64,000 bases of DNA from positions 253,952 through 317,951 of the forward strand of contig CAJTLW010000002.1 of assembly GCA_910577515.1 (NCBI GenBank), given 5' to 3'. The notes beneath the pieces are model-generated. The model did no database searches, had not been told where the DNA came from, and saw nothing but the letters and a program-made list of their open reading frames with translations. Positions 52,400-60,802 of the stretch are shown one piece after another (positions within the stretch are counted from its first letter, which is position 1; each line of letters opens with the position of its first letter). This stretch comes from an uncultured Vampirovibrio sp. GTDB taxonomy: Bacteria; Cyanobacteriota; Vampirovibrionia; Gastranaerophilales; Gastranaerophilaceae. A program made the position numbers and the translations under genes.

Positions 52400-52648
52400 T
52401 TATTCTTCAATAATTTCATAAAGGCTTTGGGCGTCGTTGATTGAAACATTTCCGGATGGAATTTTTAAAACCCTTGCTTTCAATACTCTTGTTCGGTATT
52501 CAATCATTATAATATCATTTTCTTTTAACTGTTTTGCAGGCTTTGCAGGGTTTCCGTTTACAAAAACCCTGGCCATATCGCAAACTTCATTTGCAACACT
52601 TCTTCTTTTTATAATTCTGGAAACCTTTAAAAATTTATCTAATCTCAA
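52400..52648 (-). CDS. rqcP: S4-domain ribosome quality control factor RqcP
   Basis: An 82-aa S4 RNA-binding protein of the YabO/Hsp15 group. MRLDKFLKVSRIIKRRSVAN, then ARVFVNGNPAKPAKQLKENDIIMIEY is nearly the textbook RqcP/YabO pattern. In Bacillus RqcP works with RqcH to move the tRNA during alanine tailing of nascent chains on stalled 50S subunits. The start overlaps the end of the PfkB kinase gene by 14 bases, so it is translated downstream of it. RqcH itself is not in the window. Pth and other translation-rescue genes lie elsewhere here. Confidence 0.9.
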   Translation of the reverse strand: MRLDKFLKVSRIIKRRSVANEVCDMARVFVNGNPAKPAKQLKENDIIMIEYRTRVLKARVLKIPSGNVSINDAQSLYEIIEE

Positions 52649-53687
52649 TGCTTTCTACCTTAAAATCACTTTGCATTCTGAGTTTTGCTTCTATTTCATC
52701 AAATGTTAAAAAACCTTCTTGTGCGCCAAAAACTTCCACTACGGCTGCAGCATTCACTGATGCATATTTCAGCGCTTTTTCAACATCCATATTGAATTTT
52801 TCCATTGCAGCCGTAAATGTTGAGCTGAAAGCATCTCCTGCTCCAAGTGTTGACCTTACAACCGCGGGAAATTCAGGTGCTTTGTAAAATTTTATTCCAT
52901 CATAAGCATAAACTCCTGCTTTACCGTCTGTAATTACAACATTTACATTGTTTTCTCCCCTTAAAATCTTTAGCATTTCAATAATATCGGGGTGTATAAA
53001 ATTGTTTGAAAATTTTTCATTTTTTGTATCCGGGCGCACGGAAATTTTTGTTAACATACTGGCTTCTTCTTTGTTTAATACAAGAATATCAGCTGTTTCA
53101 ATAATTTTAGAAAAATATTTTTCGCCTTTTTTGATAGCGGTTGTGCCAGCATTGATTGAAAGCTTGATGTTATTTTCTTTTGCAAACATTGCAACTTTAT
53201 CAAGCATTTTATTACTTTCGCCTGCAAGTGGAGCCACATAAATCCATTTAGCACCTTTTAATTGATTAAAATCAATATCCTTTTCTTTTATTGTGGAATT
53301 TACTCCCCTGTGGGCAAGAACTGTTCTATCTCCCTGAAAGCTGACTAAGATTATAGAAAAACCTGTTAAACCTTCTTTTGCTTTAATTATATTTGATGTG
53401 TCAATATTTGATTGGATAAGTTTGTCGCATATCAAAGGTGCAACTTCATCTGCTCCAAGCTTAACTGCAGTTGAGGTTTTAAAGCCTAGATGTGCAAAGT
53501 TCATTGCTGTGTTTATGCCTCCCCCGCCAAGGCTTCTTGAAAAATCATCAATCTCTACTTTGCTTCCATAAGGAAAACTCATAAAATCGCTTCTTTTGTC
53601 TTTAGAACTTACAGAAACAATATTTGCGCTGTCTGATTCAATAAAAACATCAAGTGTGGCAGAGCCGATTGTTATCACATCAAACAT
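52635..53687 (-). CDS. PfkB family carbohydrate/nucleoside kinase
   Basis: A 350-aa ribokinase-fold enzyme. It starts MFDVITIGSATLDVFIES and has GGGGINTAMNFAHLGF (substrate site) and STLGAGDAFSSTFTAAM (anion hole with catalytic Asp). The substrate is likely a sugar or nucleoside (ribokinase, adenosine kinase, fructokinase); it cannot be fixed by eye. The frame runs on to 53903, but ATG 53687 is preceded by AAGGAA and matches the family N-terminus. rqcP overlaps its 3' end. Its promoter region is shared with the divergent recF (62 bp), where TATATTATAAT can be seen. Confidence 0.9.
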   Translation of the reverse strand: MFDVITIGSATLDVFIESDSANIVSVSSKDKRSDFMSFPYGSKVEIDDFSRSLGGGGINTAMNFAHLGFKTSTAVKLGADEVAPLICDKLIQSNIDTSNIIKAKEGLTGFSIILVSFQGDRTVLAHRGVNSTIKEKDIDFNQLKGAKWIYVAPLAGESNKMLDKVAMFAKENNIKLSINAGTTAIKKGEKYFSKIIETADILVLNKEEASMLTKISVRPDTKNEKFSNNFIHPDIIEMLKILRGENNVNVVITDGKAGVYAYDGIKFYKAPEFPAVVRSTLGAGDAFSSTFTAAMEKFNMDVEKALKYASVNAAAVVEVFGAQEGFLTFDEIEAKLRMQSDFKVESIEIR

Positions 53688-53749
53688 AAAAATTCCTTTT
53701 ATTTGTTTTATATAGCTTGCTATATTATAATACAAAAAGAGGAAGTTTG

Positions 53750-54877
53750 ATGTTTTTAAAAAGGCTAAAACTAAAGAGCTATAGAAACTATGAAAAGTTT
53801 GATTTTGAATTTTCCAAAAACAAAACTCTTTTTGTAGGAAAAAATGCACAAGGAAAAACAAATCTTCTTGAAGCCGCTTATTATCTTTCAAGCCTTGATT
53901 CAAGCAGAATTAAAAAAGACAGGGAACTTATAAATTTTAATTCCGAATTTTGCAATATAAATGCAACTGTTTTAAAGGCTGAAACCGATGTAGAACTCGA
54001 TGTTTTAATTAATCCTCCAAAGAATAAGGTTTTAAAAGTTAATGGCATTAAAAAAAATAAATCAAGGGATTTTGTGCGGGTTTTATCAACAGTAAGCTTT
54101 TCAAATTCGGATTTATTGCTTTTGAGGGGGGAGCCTTCAGATAGGAGAAAATGGCTTGATAATGCAATTTGTCAGGTATATCCTGCGTATCTTGATAAAA
54201 TCAATAAATATAATAAAATCCGTTTGCAAAAAGCAAATTTTTTATCTGAATTTCAAGGCGGCACAAGGATAAATGGCGGCATATTAAATTATGATATGCT
54301 TGATGTTTATAATGTACAATTGGCAAATTCTTCCGCTAACATTATGTATTTAAGAATGAAATTTTTATCGGAACTTAAAAAAATAGCAAGAGAAAAACAC
54401 CTTTCAATTTCAAAAGAGGAAGAATTAAATATTGAATACGAAAATACTATCTCTGTTGGCTTTTTGCCCGTATCTGAATTAAGTACAATTTGTTATGATA
54501 AATTAAATGAAATTAAAGATGAAGAAATTAAAAAAGGACAGTGCCTTATAGGCCCGCACAGAGATGATATCCAGTTTTTCATAAATGGTCTTGATGCTAA
54601 AAGATACGCTTCACAAGGCCAACAAAGAACGATTGTGCTTGCGCTTAAGTTGTCTGAGCTTGATATTATCCATGAAAAAATAAATGAAATGCCTGTTTTG
54701 CTTTTGGATGATGTTTTGGCAGAACTTGATAATTTAAGACAGAATTATTTACTGGATACTATAAAAGATGGCGTACAGACAATTATTACAAGCGTTGATA
54801 CACTTGCATTTGATGATGAATTTTTAGCTGATGTTGAAATCATTCATATAGAAAATGGCAAAATAAAAACCCCTTAA
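53750..54877 (+). CDS. recF: DNA replication and repair protein RecF
   Basis: A 375-aa ABC-type ATPase that loads RecA at gaps with RecO and RecR. Motifs: MFLKRLKLKSYRNYEKFDFE at the start, Walker A VGKNAQGKTNLLEA, DRRKWLD, signature SQGQQRTIVLALKLSE and Walker B PVLLLDDVLAELD. The frame extends upstream to 53717, but ATG 53750 has AGAGGAAG just before it and matches the family. Not next to dnaA/dnaN as in many bacteria. RecR is encoded at 59762-60358. It ends inside the stem of a terminator. Confidence 0.95.
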   Translation: MFLKRLKLKSYRNYEKFDFEFSKNKTLFVGKNAQGKTNLLEAAYYLSSLDSSRIKKDRELINFNSEFCNINATVLKAETDVELDVLINPPKNKVLKVNGIKKNKSRDFVRVLSTVSFSNSDLLLLRGEPSDRRKWLDNAICQVYPAYLDKINKYNKIRLQKANFLSEFQGGTRINGGILNYDMLDVYNVQLANSSANIMYLRMKFLSELKKIAREKHLSISKEEELNIEYENTISVGFLPVSELSTICYDKLNEIKDEEIKKGQCLIGPHRDDIQFFINGLDAKRYASQGQQRTIVLALKLSELDIIHEKINEMPVLLLDDVLAELDNLRQNYLLDTIKDGVQTIITSVDTLAFDDEFLADVEIIHIENGKIKTP

Positions 54878-54895
54878 AATTTTTAAGGGGTTTTT
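54865..54895. terminator. Bidirectional rho-independent terminator
   Basis: AAAAACCCCTTAAAA pairs with TTTTAAGGGGTTTTT. The 5' arm includes the last codons and stop of recF. It also suits the convergent gene ending at 54913. Confidence 0.88.
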
Positions 54896-54912
54896 GAATA
54901 TTTGTTATCAGA

Positions 54913-57294
54913 CTAGTTATCTTGAAGTTCGATTTCTTTATGTGTGCCGTAGTTTTCATAACCTTTATCTTGCATTTCTTTAGTTACCATATCTTGAATT
55001 TCTTCATGTAAACCTTTGTCTTTCTTGTTATACCAGCCACCGAAATCGCCCTGATTGTCATATTCGGCTTCAATTTCTCTGTATAAGGCATCGCCCTTAA
55101 CTTCTGCAAGTTCGTTTGCTTCATCAAGCTCTTGTTTAATTTTCTTTCTGAAACTTGCTTCATCTTCGCCCTCAAAGTCAAGGTTTCCGCCTTTTTTATC
55201 GAGCTTATCTTTAAGGTCTTTTGCTTGTTCGTTAACAGTTTCGGCAAGTTCATAAACTCTTGCTGCATCGCCTGTCAGAGGATTGTCGAATGCACTGTTG
55301 ATTTGAGCGTCTGTCAATTGAGAGAACATATTTGTGCCTGTAATGCCTTTATTGTTTAATGTAGCACTTATGTAATCTTCATCTTCCATTGATTGCTCTG
55401 CTGTTTTTGTATCACCGTTCATTGTTACATTAAACGTTGTTTGAATTTGAGAGTTATTGATATTGTATGAATCTCCTTTATTTGTTGGTGTTAAGTCAAT
55501 TTTTGTAATACCTGCATCAGCAGCACTCATAAAGCTTTGTTGAACACTTACTGTGCCGTCGCCGTTATCAATTTCTTCAAGCTTCATCATCATAATGTTT
55601 TTCAAAGCGTCGCCTTCAATAACAGTTTGACCTTCGGGTATGCCATATTTTGTATTGAAGCCTTTCATACCTTCATTGCCGTCATATCCAAGCAAGTCTG
55701 TAACGCCGTCATAGTGGCCGTTGCCATCATCTGCCATAAAGTAGAATCTGCTGTTTCCGTCTTGAATAGATATGGGGTCATTTCTTGATGTATTAACAGG
55801 TTCATTTGCAGGTTTCTTTTCAGCCTGAACTACCTGAGAATCTTTCCAAACGCCATCTGCACCGGTAAAGCTTTTGATTTTTTCTGCAAGAGGGGTATAG
55901 CTTGGGTCTGAATTGAATCTTACGATACCTTCTTTTGTACCTGCTTGTTCACCCAGAGCATATCCAATATCTAGGCCGGGGAAGAACTGGTCTAGAGTAT
56001 ACATTGCTTCTTTGAAGGATAACCCTTTAGCTGCAAACGCATCAACAGCTTTCATTGCTTTTTCCATATCGCCTTCATTTGCAGGAGTTGTCGTAGCAGG
56101 TTCCGGCATGCCTGATGTATTGTTTGCAATTGACATCACGGCAGAGAATATTTCAGGCGCTCTTCCTGATATAATTCTATCAGTTGCCTTTGCTTCGCCG
56201 TTTGCACGGTGTCCGTATGGAATTGAATAGCTGTCCCCTGATTTTGAAATGCCAACACCTTTAAATTCTGTTTCAATAATTGCCATAATATCAGAGTTGT
56301 TTGCACCATTTTGAGCTAATTGCCATACGAGGCTGCCTTCTTGAATTGTTGTAGCGTCTTTATTGTCTCCGAATAATGCCGTTTCAAGAGCTTGCATTAA
56401 TGTGTTATCAGCACCGTATGCGCGGCTGTCTCCAGTACCTGCAGTTTTCCCTGCTGCAAGTTCATGGATAGAATTTGTAATTTTGGCAATTTCAGCTTCG
56501 TTTCTTGTGCTTGCGCCACCCGTTGTAACTGCGTTTTTATCTTCTCTTGAACCAAGTTCAACACCGAGATCTTCTGCAATATCTGCTACGATTACTTCCT
56601 TTTCGTATGTGAAAACAGGAACTTTGGCATCATTATTTGCGTTTTTATAGTAGTTGTTTTGTTGGGCCACCATATTGTCTTTTGTATTATTTAACAATGT
56701 AATAACAGCTTGAGCGTTCTTTAAGCCTTTCATTGCGTTGTTGCTGTCTGTAATATAAAGATTTAGTTTATCACCAAGACCACCGAGTTCTCCGGCTAAA
56801 TCACCTTCTTCGTTGTATATTGAAGAAATATTTGCAAGAGCACCATCGGTCATAAGAGTTTCAAGAGCATTTTTATATTCAATCTGGAAGCTTGTTTGTC
56901 CCGGATGGGCTGAATTTTTTCTTTTAGTGTTGTTTACAGCTTTTACAATTGCCTGATTGATTGCAGTTTGCAATTCGGCTTCATATTTATTTTGCGCGCT
57001 GACACGTTCAGCGGTCTTATCTGCAAGTTCTCCGCTAACACCGTCAATTTTATCCTGGATTTTTTTCATCTCATCCTGATAGCCTTTGAGTGTTTTTTCC
57101 CAGGATTTAATCTCATTTTCTATTTTTTTGATTTGCTCATCAATATCTTTTCTTGCCGGTTCGCCGCCGTTAAAATAACTATCGTCAAAAAGGTCTTTAA
57201 TTTCGGCTTCGCTAGCTTTTTTTAAGTCACCCAATTTGTCGATTCCTGCGGTTAAGTTCTTAATACTGTTGGTTGATGAAATGTCGGTTGCCAT
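54913..57294 (-). CDS. Large acidic coiled-coil protein of unknown function (793 aa)
   Basis: I do not recognise this protein. A Ser/Thr/Asn-rich start (MATDISSTNSIKNLTAGIDK) leads to a strong coiled coil (about residues 48-105, KKIENEIKSWEKTLKGYQ), a long Asn/Ala/Gly-rich part, an Asp/Gly-rich region near 525-545 (ADDGNGHYDGVTDLL, possibly Ca2+ binding) and a helical, charged C-terminal region (about 690-793). No Sec signal peptide, no membrane helix. Composition and start (MATDISSTNS, compare MSTNAIDASY at 17439) resemble other exported-looking proteins of this window. AAAGGAT precedes the ATG. It is monocistronic between terminators. It could be a flagellin- or needle-like secreted protein; that is inference. 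Confidence 0.72.
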   Translation of the reverse strand: MATDISSTNSIKNLTAGIDKLGDLKKASEAEIKDLFDDSYFNGGEPARKDIDEQIKKIENEIKSWEKTLKGYQDEMKKIQDKIDGVSGELADKTAERVSAQNKYEAELQTAINQAIVKAVNNTKRKNSAHPGQTSFQIEYKNALETLMTDGALANISSIYNEEGDLAGELGGLGDKLNLYITDSNNAMKGLKNAQAVITLLNNTKDNMVAQQNNYYKNANNDAKVPVFTYEKEVIVADIAEDLGVELGSREDKNAVTTGGASTRNEAEIAKITNSIHELAAGKTAGTGDSRAYGADNTLMQALETALFGDNKDATTIQEGSLVWQLAQNGANNSDIMAIIETEFKGVGISKSGDSYSIPYGHRANGEAKATDRIISGRAPEIFSAVMSIANNTSGMPEPATTTPANEGDMEKAMKAVDAFAAKGLSFKEAMYTLDQFFPGLDIGYALGEQAGTKEGIVRFNSDPSYTPLAEKIKSFTGADGVWKDSQVVQAEKKPANEPVNTSRNDPISIQDGNSRFYFMADDGNGHYDGVTDLLGYDGNEGMKGFNTKYGIPEGQTVIEGDALKNIMMMKLEEIDNGDGTVSVQQSFMSAADAGITKIDLTPTNKGDSYNINNSQIQTTFNVTMNGDTKTAEQSMEDEDYISATLNNKGITGTNMFSQLTDAQINSAFDNPLTGDAARVYELAETVNEQAKDLKDKLDKKGGNLDFEGEDEASFRKKIKQELDEANELAEVKGDALYREIEAEYDNQGDFGGWYNKKDKGLHEEIQDMVTKEMQDKGYENYGTHKEIELQDN

Positions 57295-57421
57295 CTTGTC
57301 GTATCCTTTCGCACTTATTAAAATAATTTATACAATTTTTAATTACTGCTTAATATATATTTGATATATACATGATGGTTTTCGGCATTTAAAAATAAAA
57401 TCTTAAGTATTTCAGATATGA

Positions 57422-57431
57422 TTGTTACAAA
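57422..57431. promoter_or_regulatory. TTTGTAACAA site upstream of the 793-aa gene
   Basis: Core of the TTTTGT-A-ACAAAA motif, about 130 bp before ATG 57294 and just beyond the stop of the gene at 57434. Fourth occurrence of the motif near a start in this window; weak support on its own. Confidence 0.25.
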
Positions 57432-57433
57432 TT

Positions 57434-59551
57434 TTAATATTTTTTTCTGTTGTTTTTCCAAATAATATATATGGAAACCACTTCTTCCTGATTAAGTATT
57501 TTATACCATTTTGTTTCACTTTGATAAATGGGGCTGAAACCTTTATTTAAGAGGTAATCAAAAGGTACTGTGCAAATGCCCCCGCTTATATCCTTTAGCT
57601 TGTTTTTATTGTTATCAGAAACTATAATTTGCTTTTCTTCGGATTTTCCCATAATTAGGCGGCAATTTGCGGGCATTTTGCCTCCTAGATATATTTTTTC
57701 ATCTTCTTTATTAAAAACATCAAAATATTGATAAGGATAAGGAGTTAATAAATAATCGTATTGCGTTATGTTGTATTTATCAATTCTTGCAAGCAATAGT
57801 TCATCTATTTTTAAGTGTTTTTCCTTTGATAAAAAAATAGTATTTTGAGACATAATGTCTCTGCCTGAAAAAATACCAACACTTTTATATTCTTCAATAT
57901 AAGATAGAAAATCCGAGATTATTTCACAACTGTTAGTATTCTTTTTTAAATAAGGATATTCAAGACACCTTAAATTTTGCATAAATGTTTTATAATCACT
58001 TTCTGTTCTATATGAATGCAAAATGTGGTTAAAAGGTCTTAAACCAAGGTGTGTTGAGATTAAAAACAGATTAAAAAGAGCAAAAATAATGACAAAAGTT
58101 TTATAAATATTATTTTTTTTAAAGTATGAAAAAATTAAAACCGGCATGCTTATCGTGTAGAAGGTTAAAATAAACCTGATGCTGTATACCATATAGCCGA
58201 CTGCTAAGCTTAAAACCGCAAGATTTAAATAAAAAATAATACCAAGAACATAAAGGAAGGTTTTCTTGCTTTTTCTCTTTTTAAAGAACATAAAAATGGA
58301 AACCAAAATCGATGGTATAAATGTTAAAATGCCAACAACCCCATATCCCATGTTTGTCTCAAGAAGTGAAGAATTTAACCCTTCAAGTTTTTGCAGCGTA
58401 CCTGTATTTTGCTCAATATGAAATAAATTAAACAAAAGGCTTTGAACTTTGGCCATAAAGTTGCTTAAATAAATTCCCCACATAAAGCCTGAAAAATCAA
58501 ACAATTGCAAATTATAAGTTATGAAATTTGCAACAAAACCCTTAATCCCGCCGTAAAATCCATGTTTTACAATAGACATTTTTGAACCAAGCGGGTTGTT
58601 AAAGTCTATAAGGTTTAAAATATAGTTATAGCTTGAAAAAATTATAAAGTTTATAATAAGAAAGCCAGCAAATTTTATGAATTTTTTTACACTGCTTCTT
58701 TTGATTGAATACACTAAATACAATAAAATTAAAACAAGCCCCGCCATAAATGCAGTACTTTTCACCCCTAGCGCCAGCGCAAAAGATAGGCTTGAAAAAT
58801 ACCCTTTATAATTATCGTTTTTATCAATAAAATCTAGAAAAAATAATATTGAATAAAATAATAAGGTTCCTGTAAATAAATCTGTCTGTGTGCTTGAAAT
58901 TTGGGCAATTACAGCTGCGTATGAAGTGTATATAAAAATTGCCCAGAGTCTTTTTCTGTATGATATTTTAAACTTCTCAAAAAACGCCCAAAAAGCTGCC
59001 GCGCCAAAAAAATAACTGAATAGCTGCAATAGGCCAAATCCAAAATCTTTTTTTGTTAAGGAAAATATCCAAGTATAGATTAATTCTGAATTAATTGGCA
59101 TTACAAGGTTTCTGATATCTATTGTATCAAAATGGTGTATAAACCCTTTTTGCGCCCAAACAAGCGCTCTATAGGTATGGTACGCAACAGCATCAGGCTC
59201 GTTTACAGGTAAAAATGCACCTAAAATAAAACCGGTTGTTATTAAAAATATAACGCCGGCAGCTAATAATATAAGCCCTTTATCAAGCTTTAATGAATTT
59301 AAAACCCTTTTAAAATTACACCGGTATTTTAAAACAGGTTTCCCTTTTTTTAGCCATAAAGCCAATGTAATAATAAAAAATATTATATTTAATGATATTA
59401 TGCTGAAAGGTGAAATTCCTTTAAATAGTGATAAAATTTGAATATTTAAAATAATTAATGAGATAAAGATAGTGAAAAAATATAAGATATCCCCGAATAA
59501 AAAGGATAAAAACCCCGATGTTAACGCTGTTAGCAAAAAAGATAATATCAT
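57434..59551 (-). CDS. Polytopic membrane protein, GT-C glycosyltransferase-like (705 aa)
   Basis: A large membrane protein with about 13 helices in the first 520 residues and an extracytoplasmic C-terminal part (about 520-705). The loop after the fourth hydrophobic block reads LPVNEPDAVAYHTYRALVW, with an acidic residue in the position used by GT-C enzymes, and the overall plan resembles the GT39-like protein at 44886-46370. I therefore call it a polyprenyl-phosphate-sugar dependent glycosyltransferase or related flippase, with moderate confidence. The start has TATAAT six bases before the ATG (59558-59563, minus strand) and no Shine-Dalgarno. The start lies next to a region with a plus-strand terminator. 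Confidence 0.7.
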   Translation of the reverse strand: MILSFLLTALTSGFLSFLFGDILYFFTIFISLIILNIQILSLFKGISPFSIISLNIIFFIITLALWLKKGKPVLKYRCNFKRVLNSLKLDKGLILLAAGVIFLITTGFILGAFLPVNEPDAVAYHTYRALVWAQKGFIHHFDTIDIRNLVMPINSELIYTWIFSLTKKDFGFGLLQLFSYFFGAAAFWAFFEKFKISYRKRLWAIFIYTSYAAVIAQISSTQTDLFTGTLLFYSILFFLDFIDKNDNYKGYFSSLSFALALGVKSTAFMAGLVLILLYLVYSIKRSSVKKFIKFAGFLIINFIIFSSYNYILNLIDFNNPLGSKMSIVKHGFYGGIKGFVANFITYNLQLFDFSGFMWGIYLSNFMAKVQSLLFNLFHIEQNTGTLQKLEGLNSSLLETNMGYGVVGILTFIPSILVSIFMFFKKRKSKKTFLYVLGIIFYLNLAVLSLAVGYMVYSIRFILTFYTISMPVLIFSYFKKNNIYKTFVIIFALFNLFLISTHLGLRPFNHILHSYRTESDYKTFMQNLRCLEYPYLKKNTNSCEIISDFLSYIEEYKSVGIFSGRDIMSQNTIFLSKEKHLKIDELLLARIDKYNITQYDYLLTPYPYQYFDVFNKEDEKIYLGGKMPANCRLIMGKSEEKQIIVSDNNKNKLKDISGGICTVPFDYLLNKGFSPIYQSETKWYKILNQEEVVSIYIIWKNNRKKY

Positions 59552-59639
59552 AGCCCAATTATAGGATTAAATATATTACTAATCAAGAATTATCCTTTCG
59601 GGCAGTTTACTTATTCTTATAAGATTTTTATTATAACTA

Positions 59640-59722
59640 TTGTGCATATTCCACTCTCACTCGTAAACTGTTTAACCGATTTCCGCGCATTATTTTACCC
59701 TTGGAAGTCGGTTTTTTTTATT
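59640..59722 (+). ncRNA. Candidate small RNA ending at a strong terminator
   Basis: The plus strand between two minus-strand genes carries a strong terminator: AACCGATTTCC (59674-59684) pairs with GGAAGTCGGTT (59703-59713), then TTTTTTTATTTTTTT. No plus-strand ORF precedes it, since 59551 is the start of a minus-strand gene. A TATAAC-type -10 is seen at 59632-59637 with no good -35 at the right distance. A short RNA of about 70-80 nt is possible. It does not carry the conserved core of SRP RNA. Confidence 0.4.
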
Positions 59723-59727
59723 TTTTT
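59674..59727 (+). terminator. Rho-independent terminator on the plus strand
   Basis: Eleven-bp stem with one G-U pair and an 18-base loop, followed by T7-A-T7. The T-run is only on the plus strand, although the flanking genes are both on the minus strand. Confidence 0.75.
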
Positions 59728-59761
59728 GTGAGAGAAATACCTGCCCAAAAAGGCTGTCAAA

Positions 59762-60358
59762 TTACATCTCACATCTTGCTTCAAGCGCTTTTATGAGAGT
59801 TAATTCATCTGCATATTCTAATTCAGACCCCAAGGGGATTCCGAATGCTATCCTTGAAATCTTTACCCCAAAAGGCTTTAAAAGCTTATTTAAATACATA
59901 CTGGTAGCTTCTCCTTCAACAGAAGGATTTAGTGCCAGAATAATTTCCTTAACATCTTCTTTGTGGACGCGTCCCAAAAGCTCTTTAATTCTTATATCCT
60001 CAGGACCTATACCGTCAATTGGCGAAATTAGCCCCTGTAATACATGGTAAAGCCCGTTGTATTCATTTGTTTTTTCAATTGCAATCAAATCTTTTGTTTC
60101 ACCCACAACACAAATCAATTCCCTGTTTCTTGTTGTGCTTTGGCATATTTCACAAGGGTTTGACTGTGACATATTAAAGCAAACATCACAATAATTTATC
60201 GTGGTTTTGGCTTCAATCATAGAATGTGCAAATTTTTCCACCTCATTCAGCGGCATTTTTAAAAGATGTAAAGCAAGCCTTTGTGCCGTCTTCGGTCCTA
60301 TTGAAGGCAATTTTTGAAAATATTCTATTAATTTTGCAAGCGGTTTTGTATATTCCAA
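59762..60358 (-). CDS. recR: Recombination protein RecR
   Basis: A 198-aa RecR, partner of RecF and RecO in RecA loading. It shows the helix-hairpin-helix (KLPSIGPKTAQRLALHLL), the zinc finger (CDVCFNMSQSNPCEICQ), the Toprim domain (ICVVGETKDLIAIEKTNEY, LLGR) and EGEATSMYL. Start is TTG 60358, with GGAG about 12-15 bases upstream, a hairpin lies in front of it. It follows ybaB on the same strand, the classical ybaB-recR order; dnaX is not visible. Confidence 0.95.
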   Translation of the reverse strand: MEYTKPLAKLIEYFQKLPSIGPKTAQRLALHLLKMPLNEVEKFAHSMIEAKTTINYCDVCFNMSQSNPCEICQSTTRNRELICVVGETKDLIAIEKTNEYNGLYHVLQGLISPIDGIGPEDIRIKELLGRVHKEDVKEIILALNPSVEGEATSMYLNKLLKPFGVKISRIAFGIPLGSELEYADELTLIKALEARCEM

Positions 60359-60383
60359 ACTTCTAAAACTCCACCAAATAACA

Positions 60384-60410
60384 AGGGGGCGCTAAAGAAC
60401 CGGCCGCCCC
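60384..60410 (-). promoter_or_regulatory. Hairpin in the ybaB-recR gap
   Basis: AGGGGGCG and CGCCCCT pair across 11 bases, unusually GC-rich for this chromosome. On the mRNA it stands 15 bases downstream of the ybaB stop and about 26 bases before the recR TTG start. It could slow the ribosome, protect the 3' end of ybaB or act as a weak attenuator. Confidence 0.4.
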
Positions 60411-60425
60411 TGTTAAAATCTTTCC

Positions 60426-60758
60426 TTAAAATAATCCGGGAATGCTTATTCCGCCGGTTGCCTGTTTCATTGATTTTTCCATTTCAACTGCAGCCTTTTT
60501 GGTAGCATCCTTAATAGCTTCTGCCACTAAATCTTCAAGCATCTCAAGTGCTTCTTTGTCAACACTTTCAGGGTTTTCTGAATTCACTGCCTCAGGTTTA
60601 ATTTTTATTCCCTTAAACTTTGATTGCCCGTCAAATGTAATCTCAACTGCACCGCCTGCAGATTGTCCTGTTACTTCAATTTCTTTTAATGCTTCCTGCG
60701 CATCTTTAAGTTTTTTTTGCATTTTTTGCGCCTGCTGCATCATTTGAATCATGTTCAT
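60426..60758 (-). CDS. ybaB: YbaB/EbfC nucleoid-associated protein
   Basis: A 110-aa protein of the YbaB/EbfC family, small dimeric DNA-binding proteins often encoded with recR. The N-terminus (MNMIQMMQQAQKMQKKLKDA), the core VTGQSAGGAVEITFDGQSKFKGIKIKPEAV and the C-terminal part (KKAAVEMEKSMKQATGGISIPGLF) match the family from end to end. TTAGGGGAGA precedes the ATG. Divergent from the matrixin gene (44 bp between). Role: nucleoid packaging, possibly recombination repair with RecR. Confidence 0.94.
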   Translation of the reverse strand: MNMIQMMQQAQKMQKKLKDAQEALKEIEVTGQSAGGAVEITFDGQSKFKGIKIKPEAVNSENPESVDKEALEMLEDLVAEAIKDATKKAAVEMEKSMKQATGGISIPGLF

Positions 60759-60786
60759 TTGATAATTCTCCCCTAAAAAGTCATGT

Positions 60787-60792
60787 TATAAT
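60787..60792 (+). promoter_or_regulatory. -10 box close to the matrixin ATG
   Basis: TATAAT ends ten bases before ATG 60803, with no Shine-Dalgarno, so the message is leaderless or has a leader of three or so bases. Confidence 0.5.
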
Positions 60793-60802
60793 TATCTATT
60801 AT

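Noticed and set aside
53688..53903. 72-residue N-terminal extension of the PfkB kinase
   Set aside because: Overlaps recF and its promoter; AAGGAA and the family N-terminus support ATG 53687.
59560..59760. SRP (4.5S) RNA gene next to recR/ybaB
   Set aside because: The conserved loop and asymmetric core of SRP RNA cannot be found on either strand.
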